Source of the DNA: Patescibacteria group bacterium
GTDB taxonomy: Bacteria; Patescibacteria; Paceibacteria; UBA6257; 2-01-FULL-56-20
Assembly (NCBI GenBank): GCA_018971305.1
Contig: JAGXBC010000004.1
Span: forward strand, 6,973 to 70,972
Direction: 5' to 3'
Length of the DNA stretch: 64,000 nucleotides
The notes beneath the pieces were generated by a model. The model searched no databases. It saw only the letters and a program-made list of their open reading frames with translations, and was not told the DNA's origin. Shown here piece after piece: positions 40,147 through 48,183 of the stretch; position 1 is the stretch's first letter; each line of letters begins with the position of its first letter. The translations under genes were made by a program, and so were the position numbers.

Positions 40147-40173
40147 TGCCTACCACGTTGGTGGGCATTTTTA
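40147..40173 (+). terminator. Terminator of the 39815 gene
   Basis: GCCTACCA-CGT-TGGTGGGC, an 8-bp stem, then ATTTTTATTT. Confidence 0.85.
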
Positions 40174-40201
40174 TTTCTCCTCAAAAATCTAACGCCCTCA
40201 G

Positions 40202-40230
40202 AAACAAACTCCGCTCGGGGTTGGGGCGGG
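40202..40230. repeat. 29-bp G-rich dispersed repeat, copy 1
   Basis: Starts AAACAAACTCCGCTCGGGG and ends TTGGGGCGGG; differs by one base from 41569-41597. It runs on into CGGG, giving four G tracts (GGGG-TT-GGGG-C-GGG-C-GGG) able in principle to form a quadruplex. Confidence 0.8.
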
Positions 40231-40251
40231 CGGGCAAGAATAGTTGATATA

Positions 40252-40308
40252 TTAAAACAGAAAAGCCTCGCACAGAAGGAAGCGCTTAGCTTCTCTGTAC
40301 GAGGCTTG
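40252..40308 (-). terminator. Terminator of the gene at 40312
   Basis: Minus strand AAGCCTCGTACAGAGAAG pairs with CTTCTGTGCGAGGCTT (few mismatches) and is followed by TTCTGTTTT. Confidence 0.82.
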
Positions 40309-40311
40309 ATA

Positions 40312-40770
40312 TTAATTAACTCGGAAATGCCTTGAGGTGCGGACCTCGATGGCGCTTGTTACCTCGGCAATGCCGACAAATTTTTTCTTTGCCAACTCCT
40401 CGGCGAGTTTCGCCAAATATTTCTCGTAAGCGTACACTTGGGACCTGCGGATGTCGCGATACTCCGTAAAGAGGTCGAACCAAACCATTTTCAGCGGACC
40501 GTTCAGGTCGTGAACAACCACTCGTCCACCGCTGAGATAGAAAAGGCTTTTGTGGTTCATCTTGGAATCAATGTCATCGTCGTGCCATGGGAACATTGCG
40601 TCCACTTCCCGGATCGCCGCGGCCAGCTGCTGCAAATCTAACTCCATGTTATGGCATCCATGTCCAATCTCAAAAACAATATTACCTTTGACGTTGTAGC
40701 GCCGTTCACCTCGAATCAAGTTAGCCAACCGATTTTCTAAAATCCAGTTTCGCATTGTCAAGGTTCTCAT
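40312..40770 (-). CDS. Hypothetical protein
   Basis: 152 residues from ATG 40770, supported by AGGAGG seven bases upstream; an in-frame ATG at 40794 has no such site. Soluble, with GHGCHNMELDLQQL, MFPWHDDDIDSKMNHKSLF and a charged helix (YAYEKYLAKLAEELAKKKF). The several His and Asp residues could bind metal, but no family is recognised. Single-gene unit with consensus promoter and strong terminator. Confidence 0.55.
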   Translation of the reverse strand: MRTLTMRNWILENRLANLIRGERRYNVKGNIVFEIGHGCHNMELDLQQLAAAIREVDAMFPWHDDDIDSKMNHKSLFYLSGGRVVVHDLNGPLKMVWFDLFTEYRDIRRSQVYAYEKYLAKLAEELAKKKFVGIAEVTSAIEVRTSRHFRVN

Positions 40771-40818
40771 CGAGAAACCTCCTATTGGATTCAATCCGAT
40801 TACTCGAATCGTTCGTAA

Positions 40819-40847
40819 ATATTACAATATAATTCTATATATGTCAA
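40819..40847 (-). promoter_or_regulatory. Promoter of the gene at 40312
   Basis: TTGACA (40847-40842), 17-bp spacer, TAATAT (40824-40819). Immediately upstream is GCGGGGGATTTTT, nearly the same sequence as before the promoter at 43130-43158. Confidence 0.82.
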
Positions 40848-40930
40848 TTAAAAATCCCCCGCCCGAACCGGGGTAAACTTGCCGCGCTGAATCCGCCCAC
40901 CGGCGGGGTGGTGGGGCAGGAGGAGGGGTA

Positions 40931-40960
40931 TAAAAAATGCGGGCTCCCTTTTGGGAGCCC
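40931..40960 (-). terminator. Terminator of the macro-domain gene
   Basis: Minus strand GGGCTCCC-AAAA-GGGAGCCC, a perfect 8-bp stem, then GCATTTTTTAT. Confidence 0.9.
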
Positions 40961-40978
40961 TGAAATATTTGATGCTTG

Positions 40979-41488
40979 CTAGTTGGCAGAAAAAGCACTG
41001 GCCAGTAAGCGATGCAAGTTTGTTTCGTTGTAAACGACAACCGTGATGTTCTGAACCGACTTCGGGTTTTCCGACAGGAAGATGTTGACTCCATGAACCA
41101 TTTCGCTGACCGCCTGCTGCGGAGTCTTTTCGACCACCCCCAGCATAACGCCCATCCTGATTGTCGGCAGAGACACGCTTGAGAATCCAGATGTTTCCGC
41201 AGTACGCAGGCCAGCAAGAACGATCTGATGCAACGGCCTTGTGAGGTCGTCGACCACAAAAATCACGTTCTTGAACTTTCCCGAATTCCTATTGCCGCCA
41301 CGAGCCACGATGGCTTCTCCGTCCACCAACTTGGCATTCGCCGCTTGCTGATGGAACAGTTCACCGGCGGCACGCTGAATGACACCGTCAATGCCACCGA
41401 ACCACATTCCGCCGGAATTGATAGCGGTGATGAGCGCGTCTGATTCCACTCGGGCGATATCGCCGGACACAACTTCGATTTTCGTCAT
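40979..41488 (-). CDS. Macro-domain protein (ADP-ribose-binding fold)
   Basis: 169 residues. VVSGDIARVESDALITAIN, then GGIDGVIQRAAGE and SVSLPTIRMGVMLG, match the macro domain: the Asp of GDI, the Asn of the 'NA' position (here AINSGG) and the glycine-rich loop. Macro domains bind or hydrolyse ADP-ribose derivatives. The ATG at 41488 has GGAGG eight bases upstream; the codon at 41494 is TTG. Expression is from its own promoter. Confidence 0.82.
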   Translation of the reverse strand: MTKIEVVSGDIARVESDALITAINSGGMWFGGIDGVIQRAAGELFHQQAANAKLVDGEAIVARGGNRNSGKFKNVIFVVDDLTRPLHQIVLAGLRTAETSGFSSVSLPTIRMGVMLGVVEKTPQQAVSEMVHGVNIFLSENPKSVQNITVVVYNETNLHRLLASAFSAN

Positions 41489-41524
41489 TGTCAAAACCTC
41501 CGCAAGAGATTCAAATCTGGCTCA

Positions 41525-41553
41525 AGGATATCATTATTTATTGATATTGTCAA
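41525..41553 (-). promoter_or_regulatory. Promoter of the macro-domain gene
   Basis: TTGACA (41553-41548), 17-bp spacer, TATCCT (41530-41525). Confidence 0.75.
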
Positions 41554-41568
41554 TCTCTACCTCCGCAA

Positions 41569-41597
41569 AAACAAGCTCCGCTCGGGGTTGGGGCGGG
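41569..41597. repeat. 29-bp G-rich dispersed repeat, copy 2
   Basis: Same sequence as 40202-40230 with one base difference (AAACAAGCTCC at the start). It lies just after the stop of the EamA gene. Confidence 0.8.
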
Positions 41598-41606
41598 TGT
41601 GCGAAT

Positions 41607-42512
41607 TTATGCTAGCGACTGGGCGAGATTTTGTTTTGAAAGCATTTCGTAAATATTCGGCAGAACCACGGATACTCCGATAAGTATTCCGCCAAGAATC
41701 GTCGTGATGCTAAGTATCTCGTGAAACAGAAGCAATCCGAAGAGCACACCAAAAACTATTTCCGAAAGAAGAATAATACTTCCTTTATGTGCCTCAATAA
41801 ATTTAAAGCCGTAAATCGCAAGACCAGAACCGGCAAAGCCGGCAAAGCCATAACCAACATTAGCGAACCAGGCGGTGGAAGTGAAATCGCTGTTAAAAGA
41901 TTCTTTGAGGCCCGCGGCTATCATAAAATTAACAGCTATGGCAAAAATATATCCGTAAACATTTATAAGCGCGGTCGGATACTTAGAGCTTATCTTTTTG
42001 CTAAATACAAACCAAAAGCTAAAAAGCGTTCCCGAAACACAGGCCGCCAGGACAGGGACGATCTTGCCGGCTTCAAAATGTATATCTCCCCAATAGACAA
42101 GAAGCAGCCCAACAAATGCGGACGCCAGCGCAATAATACTTATCTTCGTCAATTTCTCACGAAGGATTAAAGAACCGAGGATATAGCTCGTGATAACCGT
42201 AGCCGCGTATTGAATGAACAATGCCGTTCCTATATTGAGGTTTGCGAGTGAATAAAAGGTAGGAGCAAGCGCTAAAGAACCGACAACCCCCACCACGATA
42301 AACCACTTGATATCCTCCTTCCTGATTTTGACGAAAAAATTTTTATAAAAACAAAACAGGATAAAACAAAGAAGCGTTATAATGCTCCGCGTCCAGACCT
42401 GGGTAAATGGTGCAAAGGCATTACCGATTATTTTAGAAAAAATACCGTACGAAGCATAAGCTAACGCGGAGGTGAGAAGTATAAAAAATCCGTATGTTGT
42501 GCTTTTTACCAT
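41607..42512 (-). CDS. EamA-family (DMT superfamily) transporter
   Basis: 301 residues, ten predicted helices in two EamA repeats of five: the first starts with ILLTSALAYASYGIFSKI and the second with LAACVSGTLFSFWFVFSKK. The PTFYSLANLNIGTALFIQY segment is typical of the family, which exports or imports metabolites and amino acids. Substrate unknown. No SD before the start. Confidence 0.85.
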   Translation of the reverse strand: MVKSTTYGFFILLTSALAYASYGIFSKIIGNAFAPFTQVWTRSIITLLCFILFCFYKNFFVKIRKEDIKWFIVVGVVGSLALAPTFYSLANLNIGTALFIQYAATVITSYILGSLILREKLTKISIIALASAFVGLLLVYWGDIHFEAGKIVPVLAACVSGTLFSFWFVFSKKISSKYPTALINVYGYIFAIAVNFMIAAGLKESFNSDFTSTAWFANVGYGFAGFAGSGLAIYGFKFIEAHKGSIILLSEIVFGVLFGLLLFHEILSITTILGGILIGVSVVLPNIYEMLSKQNLAQSLA

Positions 42513-42528
42513 TATTTGAATTGTAGCA

Positions 42529-42560
42529 AAAACAAAAAGGCCGGAACTTTCGTCCCGACC
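42529..42560 (-). terminator. Terminator of the FG-GAP-like gene
   Basis: Minus strand GGTCGGGAC-GAAA-GTTCCGGCC, 9 bp with two G-U pairs, then TTTTTGTTTTT. A second hairpin (GAGAGC-TAAA-GCTCTC) precedes it. Confidence 0.82.
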
Positions 42561-42585
42561 GTATGAGAGCTTTAGCTCTCAAAAT

Positions 42586-43092
42586 TCACTCGATTGATTT
42601 CCAGAGGCGCGCTCCGGTTAATCCGTAGGCCTCGCTCCGATAGCCATACCGACTAGAACTGCTTACAAGAACTGAACCGTCGTTTTGGAAGTCAACGCTT
42701 TCCGCCGGGAAATTCAATTGGATTGCCTTGCGAAGATATGGCGTCCCCTCAGAACTACAAACGATCGCCAACCATGTTTTGCCGCTTTCATCTCCTCCTA
42801 CGCTCGTAATGAGCATGGCCGCATCCTGCCAACCGTCGTGATTGAAATCGCCGGATGCAATCTGAGCGATAACGGCCACCTTGGTATTCTTGTCTCCAAG
42901 GTAGTAGCCTTCTCCGTCGGAGAAATAAATCATTTTCGCTCCGACAAGATAGTGCTCATTCTTCAGGGTGGTCTCGGGGATCGGGGCGGTCATTCTGTCA
43001 TGAATGACGTTTTGCCGAACTCCGGAAAAAATCAAGCCAGAAACTGATAAAACGCTAATCAAACTGAGAACGACCACGGTTTTCTTAGGCAT
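42586..43092 (-). CDS. Secreted or anchored protein with an FG-GAP-like repeat
   Basis: 168 residues. An N-terminal hydrophobic segment (VVVLSLISVLSVSGLIFSGV) acts as signal or anchor. ASGDFNHDGWQDAAML is an FG-GAP/VCBS-type repeat with a calcium-loop pattern, here as a single copy. Function unknown. SD GAGGTGAT and a perfect-consensus promoter suggest good expression. Confidence 0.6.
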   Translation of the reverse strand: MPKKTVVVLSLISVLSVSGLIFSGVRQNVIHDRMTAPIPETTLKNEHYLVGAKMIYFSDGEGYYLGDKNTKVAVIAQIASGDFNHDGWQDAAMLITSVGGDESGKTWLAIVCSSEGTPYLRKAIQLNFPAESVDFQNDGSVLVSSSSRYGYRSEAYGLTGARLWKSIE

Positions 43093-43129
43093 AAATCACC
43101 TCACAGAATTTAAATACTAACCTGACGAT

Positions 43130-43158
43130 ATTATACTCTCTGTTTATAAATATGTCAA
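43130..43158 (-). promoter_or_regulatory. Consensus promoter of the FG-GAP-like gene
   Basis: TTGACA (43158-43153), 17-bp spacer, TATAAT (43135-43130), both hexamers perfect. Confidence 0.88.
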
Positions 43159-43248
43159 TCAAAATCCCCCGCCCGGGGCGGGCTGCCTGAGGCAGGAGGG
43201 GGTGGAAACTCACAGTAGATATAAAGGTAAATAAAAGAAATAAGAAAT

Positions 43249-44160
43249 TTAAAATGGGATCGTTTTTTCTGCTACCTCTTTGGCATCTATATTTAATGTC
43301 AATTTTTTAGTAGTCTCCAATCCCCACGTAATAGTAAAAAGGTGTTTTTGTGACATATTTAGCAAAGAAATATCGTAATCTAACCCTATTTCTCCTTTAT
43401 CGTAAATTGTATAAAAAATTTTTAATTTATTATCCACGTCTTTAACAATAGAAATGCTACCGCTGCTATTTTTTTCATCAAGAAATATTACCTTCTTATC
43501 GTCAGCGAAAGAAATATCGCTCGGTGTCCAAAAAAAGAAGGTGCCCTCCTTGATGTTTAGGATATTTGTTATTAAATCATCTTTAGTCCAGTCATATAAA
43601 CTAGCACCGTTCGATTTAAAATTTAAACTTGTAAATAGTCGATTTTTAATAAAGCCGTTAGCGAAATAAGATAAAATATAATTTTTATCTGACGAATCTT
43701 TAATGAACAAATCTAGATTCCATCCATATGGTCCATCTTCAAGGTCGGTCATAAATGCTGGCTGTAGGGGGTATACATTGATTTCTGTATCCTTCCCAGG
43801 ATAAATTGGGTATGCATTATTATAACTATTCCGGGCTTCATTACTAAATGAATATCCGCATATATAGATAGTTGAAGCTCCAAGATTTGTTAATTTAACT
43901 CGGTTGGTTGCAAAATCAAATTGGGCTTCTATTTGCGGTAATTCGGATTTCGATAGATTAATAATTACATTTTGTTGAACTATAAGATTTTTTATGGATT
44001 GGAATACGGTTTGGTTGGGAGAAATTATAAATCCAACCAAGGTCAATATAGCCCCCACCACGGCTATCCACTCTGCTTGTGACTGCCCCCTCAAGGCTAA
44101 TACAGCAAACACCACCGTCAAACTGCCCCCGACTATTTGTAGCCACCACCCAAGACTCAT
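43249..44160 (-). CDS. Membrane-anchored hypothetical protein, A/T-rich
   Basis: 303 residues. Two N-terminal helices (about 4-22 and 29-47), then a helix that may coil (FQSIKNLIVQQNVIINLSK), a beta-rich region (RVKLTNLGASTIYICGY), and a C-terminal half resembling a lectin/LamG-type jelly roll (KEGTFFFWTPSD, LFTITWGLE). The coding sequence is clearly richer in A/T than its neighbours, a sign of possible transfer. Directly followed on its 5' side by the Mrr-type nuclease gene. Confidence 0.55.
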   Translation of the reverse strand: MSLGWWLQIVGGSLTVVFAVLALRGQSQAEWIAVVGAILTLVGFIISPNQTVFQSIKNLIVQQNVIINLSKSELPQIEAQFDFATNRVKLTNLGASTIYICGYSFSNEARNSYNNAYPIYPGKDTEINVYPLQPAFMTDLEDGPYGWNLDLFIKDSSDKNYILSYFANGFIKNRLFTSLNFKSNGASLYDWTKDDLITNILNIKEGTFFFWTPSDISFADDKKVIFLDEKNSSGSISIVKDVDNKLKIFYTIYDKGEIGLDYDISLLNMSQKHLFTITWGLETTKKLTLNIDAKEVAEKTIPF

Positions 44161-44167
44161 AAGTTTC

Positions 44168-44965
44168 TTATTTAATATTCTTTATATACCTACATTTCGG
44201 AAAATTTGAACAACCCCAAAATTGTTTACCGGCATAATCCCCTTGATGCGCCGTTCGAAGCTCTAGCTTACCACCACATTGAGGACAAATTTTTTCGTCT
44301 TGAGTTGCAGCCGGCTGTTGCGCTGGCAAATCCTCCGGCACGGCGTCTTTGCCATACGAAAGCCTATAGTATTTGATCAACTTCAAGCCATCGATAAGTT
44401 CTATTCTCGGATTTCCTTCAGCAGCCTTCTCTGCCATCATAGTGAAATTACCCGTTGTAACAAAAAATCCCTTTTCTGCCGGATTATTAATATTGGTAAT
44501 CGCCCCAAGAAAATCGCGAACTTCGTGCGGGGTTACTTCTCTGGTTATAAACTTTTTACACTGAATAAAATATTTTTTGCCGTCCTTGTGTGCGATAACA
44601 TCTATTCCCCCATCGTTTGCCCCACCAACAACCTCCGCTTTATATCCCAACCCTTCAAACATATCTGCAACCTCCTTTTCAAACTGCGCCGGCGACATAC
44701 CTTTTAACATGTATAAAATCTTGTCGTCGCTTAAAAACGCAAGACCCCTGTTGTCGTGCGCTCTTTTCTTTAGAACAAAATATAAAATTACGCCGACAAC
44801 CAAAACTACGGTGGCGATAATTCCATATAGAATGGCTTGCTCGCGATGTGTATATGCCCAACCAAACAAACCAAGAATAAAAAGACCAATAATGCCGCTG
44901 GCAATGTCAACAAGCTCTTCTTTTGGAGATTTTCGCCTATAGTAATAACGCCTCCTTCTTGCCAT
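44168..44965 (-). CDS. Membrane-tethered Mrr-type restriction endonuclease with zinc finger
   Basis: 265 residues. A basic N-terminus, two helices (about 21-38 and 44-65), then the Mrr_cat core: FEKEVADMFEGLGYKAEVVGG, NDGGIDVIAHKDG and the catalytic FIQCKKF (D...QxK pattern). The C-terminus has a topoisomerase-type zinc finger (CPQCGGKLELR ... CSNFPKCRY). Such proteins are thought to cut modified or foreign DNA. Membrane tethering together with the nuclease and a finger is a common CPR/bacterial fusion; target unknown. Confidence 0.85.
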   Translation of the reverse strand: MARRRRYYYRRKSPKEELVDIASGIIGLFILGLFGWAYTHREQAILYGIIATVVLVVGVILYFVLKKRAHDNRGLAFLSDDKILYMLKGMSPAQFEKEVADMFEGLGYKAEVVGGANDGGIDVIAHKDGKKYFIQCKKFITREVTPHEVRDFLGAITNINNPAEKGFFVTTGNFTMMAEKAAEGNPRIELIDGLKLIKYYRLSYGKDAVPEDLPAQQPAATQDEKICPQCGGKLELRTAHQGDYAGKQFWGCSNFPKCRYIKNIK

Positions 44966-44971
44966 ATAATT

Positions 44972-45124
44972 TTACGACTTCTTAAAATCCGCCCAAAGGG
45001 AGAATAGGCCGAGCGCGAGGAAGAGCGCCGCCTCCGCCCAATTCTGTTTTTGCAATGCCTCAATAAGCGCTATACCGAAAAAGATTATGAATACCGTGAT
45101 GTTTACGAATTTTATGTTTTTCAT
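44972..45124 (-). CDS. 50-residue membrane protein
   Basis: ATG 45124 to TAA 44972 encodes 50 residues: MKNIKFVNITVFIIFFG then a second hydrophobic stretch (EAALFLALGLFSLW) and a basic tail (ADFKKS). It fills an otherwise empty interval between the nuclease and HAD-like genes, 27 bases from the latter. It looks like a genuine small two-helix membrane protein; no family recognised. Confidence 0.5.
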   Translation of the reverse strand: MKNIKFVNITVFIIFFGIALIEALQKQNWAEAALFLALGLFSLWADFKKS

Positions 45125-45151
45125 ATTTATCAGTATAATCCCAAATTTTGT

Positions 45152-45709
45152 TTAGCTCAATTTCTTTTCCACCTCCTCCCACGAAAATACCCGCTCAACG
45201 TTTTTGGGAAACTCGCCCTCCCTGTTCCACGGCTGATCAAAAAGAAAAACTCTTATGCCGGCGGCGGCGCAATCAATGGCCGTAGCCAGATTGTCTTCAA
45301 TAAAAACGTCTATCTCCAGCTCTTTGCATATCCCGGATTTTTTCCCGAAAGTTGTGTGGTGAACGTCCGCGAAGGCGTCCGGAAAACGCCCTTCTATCCA
45401 CAATTTTGTCTCTTCCCTTTCTTTTGTCTCTCTCGCTGTGATTATATAAAGTTCGTGTCCCTGGGCTTTGATTGCCTTTATCGCTTTTACGGAACCTGCC
45501 ACAGGATTGATCTTCTTAAGCTGGTCCGTAGCAAAAAATTCGTCCAGTTCTTTAACGCGCTCTTCACGCGAGATGCCCCAGGTTTTTTCCCAGGAAAACT
45601 CGCGGAAGTCCGCCTTTTTAAAATCGGCTCCGTGTTTTTTATTGTGCATCTCGATGATAGCGGCTCCGGAATCCGCCACTACGTCATCGAGGTCAAGTCC
45701 GATACGCAT
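45152..45709 (-). CDS. HAD-superfamily 5'(3')-nucleotidase-like protein
   Basis: 185 residues. Motif I DLDDVVADS (nucleophile Asp and Asp+2), motif II in YIITARET, and the late VFIEDN for motif III/IV match the NT5C/deoxyribonucleotidase-like HAD family. Likely a small-molecule phosphatase acting on nucleotides; substrate inferred from similarity. 4 bases separate it from the PEP synthase gene. Confidence 0.78.
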   Translation of the reverse strand: MRIGLDLDDVVADSGAAIIEMHNKKHGADFKKADFREFSWEKTWGISREERVKELDEFFATDQLKKINPVAGSVKAIKAIKAQGHELYIITARETKEREETKLWIEGRFPDAFADVHHTTFGKKSGICKELEIDVFIEDNLATAIDCAAAGIRVFLFDQPWNREGEFPKNVERVFSWEEVEKKLS

Positions 45710-45713
45710 TTGG

Positions 45714-48173
45714 TTATTTCCTAACCTGTTTCTCCTTCTTTGCTATCGCTACCGTGGTTTTCACAACTGTGTCGGGGTTAAGGGACATGCTGTCAATGCC
45801 GGCTTCCACAAGGAATTCGGCGAAGTCCGGATAATCGGACGGGCCCTGGCCGCAGATGCCGATGTATTTGCGCTTTGCTTTGCAGATTTTTATGACGTCC
45901 GCTATCAACTTCTTTATCGCCGGATTTTTTTCGTTCGCCACTTTGCTTACAATTCCCGAATCGCGGTCCAGTCCGAGCGTGAGTTGCGTAAGGTCGTTGG
46001 AACCGATAGACATTCCGTCAAAAATTTCCAAAAATTCGTTTGCCAAAATAACGTTGGATGGAATTTCGCACATCACGTAGATTGGAGTAATTGCTCTGCT
46101 TTTATCCTTATTCCTTACTCCTTTCTCCACATACCTCGTTACAAGTCCCACCTCTGCCATCGCCTCCTGGGTTTTTATTCCTTCTTCCACCGTGCGGCAG
46201 AAGGGCACCATCGGAATCACGTTCGTGAGGCCCATTTCTTCGCGGACGATTTTCACCGCCGCGGCTTCCATCATAAAAGCCGGCTTGAACTTGGGGTCGT
46301 AGTAGCGGGAAGCGCCGCGCCAGCCGATCATCGGATTTTCTTCTTTCGGTTCGTAGGCCTCGCCGCCCAAAAGCGTTCTGTATTCGTTGGTCTTGAAGTC
46401 CGAGAAGCGGACGATAACCGGCCGTGGGTAGAAAGCCACGCCTATCTTCGCGATGCCAAAAGCAAGATTATCAATATAATATTTTTTCTGGTCTCTCCAG
46501 CCACTCATTTTACCGGCAATCTCCCGGCGCACGGCTGGTTTTTGTTTGGAAAGATTTAATAAGGCCAAAGGATGAATGCCGATTTTGGAAGCGATAATAA
46601 ATTCCTCGCGCGCGAGGCCCACGCCGGAATTCGGCAGGAAGGACGTTTCAAAAGCGGTGTCGGGCATCGCGACATTGACCATTACTTTGGTTTTCGGGTG
46701 CGGGATTTTCTTCAAATCGTGCTCAATAACTTTGAACTTCATAAATCCGCGGTAAACGTTGCCGGCACTACCTGTAGTGTCTACCGTAACCGGGTCGCCG
46801 GTTTTTATAAATTTAGTGGCGTTCTCCGTTCCCACAACCGCCGGAATGCCGAGCTCGCGGCTAACTATTGCCGCGTGCGAAGTGCGGCCGCCTTTGTCCG
46901 TAACTATCGCCGAGGCAATCTTCATAATCGGTTCCCAGTCCGGGTCTGTCATCGTGGTCACCAAGACCTCGCCTTTCTTGAAATCGCGGATGCGTTTCGC
47001 GTCCAGTATCACGCGCGCTTTACCGGTTGCTATCCTTGAACCCACGGATGCCCCGGTTACAATTATCCTTGCTTCTTGCTTCCTACTTCCTACTTCCTGT
47101 AAGCGGTATTCCTTAATCTTTGAATAATCCTGATTGGCGTGAACGGTCTCAGGCCTCGCCTGAACGATAAAGAGCTCCCCCGTTATGCCGTCTTTTGCCC
47201 ATTCCATATCCATCGGCGTCCACTTTTTATAGTGGTCGCTGTAGTGTTTTTCAATAATCATGCCCCATTGCGCGAGCTGGGAAACTTCTTTATCCGTGAG
47301 AACAAAGCGGGCGCGCTCCACGGGCGACGTGGGAACTATTTTTGTCTGTTGAATCGCCTGGCCGGCATGGTAGATCATTTTCTGCAATTTAACGCCGAGC
47401 TTTTTTTCTATGATCGGATGCGGAACGCCGGTATCAAGTCCTTTTTTCCAAACGAACCATTCATCCGGCGTCACTTCGCCTTTCACTATCATTTCTCCCA
47501 AACCCCAGGAACCGTTGATTAAAACGACGTCCGGGAAACCGGACTCGGTGTCCAGCGTGAACATTACGCCGGATGAGGCGCGGTCGGAGCGCACCATTTT
47601 CTGCACGCCGACGGAAAGCGCGATCTTCAGATGGTCAAAGTGGCGGTCGGCGCGGTAGGAAATAGCCCGGTCTGTGAATAAAGATGCCATCGTTGCCCTG
47701 ACTGCGGCTACAACTTCTTCCGCTCCGCGGATTCCCAAGTAACTCTCCTGCTCGCCGGCGAAACTTGCTCCCGGCAAATCTTCGGCAGTTGCCGAGGAAC
47801 GCACAGCTACATCAACATTCTTGCCGTAATGTTTTTCCATTTCCCGATAGGAACGGACAACCTCCGCGGATAAATCCTTGGGAAGCTTGGCGTGCATAAT
47901 CGCGTAGCGTATCGCCGAACCGCGTTCGTGCAATTCTTTTAAATTTTTCGTTTTCAAACCCTGGAGCGTTTCTTTGATAAATTTATCCAAACCGGTTTTT
48001 TTGAGGAAATAGAAATAGGCCGTTGCGGTAACGACAAATCCGGACGGCACCGGCACGCCTTTGGATTTAAGCGTGCGGATCATTTCTCCGAGCGAAGCAT
48101 TCTTGCCGCCCACGAGGGAAACATCTTTAATGCCGACTTCTTCAAAAGGAAGGATTAGTTTTTTGGACTTCAT
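45714..48173 (-). CDS. ppsA: Phosphoenolpyruvate synthase
   Basis: 819 residues. N-terminal ATP-binding domain (GGKNASLGEMI at residue 22, VAVRSSATAEDLPGASFAG), the swivelling phospho-His domain with GGRTSHAAIVSRELGIP (His near residue 434), and the C-terminal PEP-binding barrel with EIPSN, GMSIGSNDLTQLTLGLDRD and GICGQGPSDYP (catalytic Cys). It converts pyruvate + ATP + water to PEP, AMP and Pi. Grouped with glycerate kinase and, elsewhere in the window, enolase. Confidence 0.95.
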   Translation of the reverse strand: MKSKKLILPFEEVGIKDVSLVGGKNASLGEMIRTLKSKGVPVPSGFVVTATAYFYFLKKTGLDKFIKETLQGLKTKNLKELHERGSAIRYAIMHAKLPKDLSAEVVRSYREMEKHYGKNVDVAVRSSATAEDLPGASFAGEQESYLGIRGAEEVVAAVRATMASLFTDRAISYRADRHFDHLKIALSVGVQKMVRSDRASSGVMFTLDTESGFPDVVLINGSWGLGEMIVKGEVTPDEWFVWKKGLDTGVPHPIIEKKLGVKLQKMIYHAGQAIQQTKIVPTSPVERARFVLTDKEVSQLAQWGMIIEKHYSDHYKKWTPMDMEWAKDGITGELFIVQARPETVHANQDYSKIKEYRLQEVGSRKQEARIIVTGASVGSRIATGKARVILDAKRIRDFKKGEVLVTTMTDPDWEPIMKIASAIVTDKGGRTSHAAIVSRELGIPAVVGTENATKFIKTGDPVTVDTTGSAGNVYRGFMKFKVIEHDLKKIPHPKTKVMVNVAMPDTAFETSFLPNSGVGLAREEFIIASKIGIHPLALLNLSKQKPAVRREIAGKMSGWRDQKKYYIDNLAFGIAKIGVAFYPRPVIVRFSDFKTNEYRTLLGGEAYEPKEENPMIGWRGASRYYDPKFKPAFMMEAAAVKIVREEMGLTNVIPMVPFCRTVEEGIKTQEAMAEVGLVTRYVEKGVRNKDKSRAITPIYVMCEIPSNVILANEFLEIFDGMSIGSNDLTQLTLGLDRDSGIVSKVANEKNPAIKKLIADVIKICKAKRKYIGICGQGPSDYPDFAEFLVEAGIDSMSLNPDTVVKTTVAIAKKEKQVRK

Positions 48174-48183
48174 TGGTTATATT

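Noticed and set aside
45468..46559. Long plus-strand reading frame (363 codons) opposite ppsA
   Set aside because: It is the antisense frame of a certain PEP synthase gene, has no family resemblance and no promoter or SD; a composition shadow.
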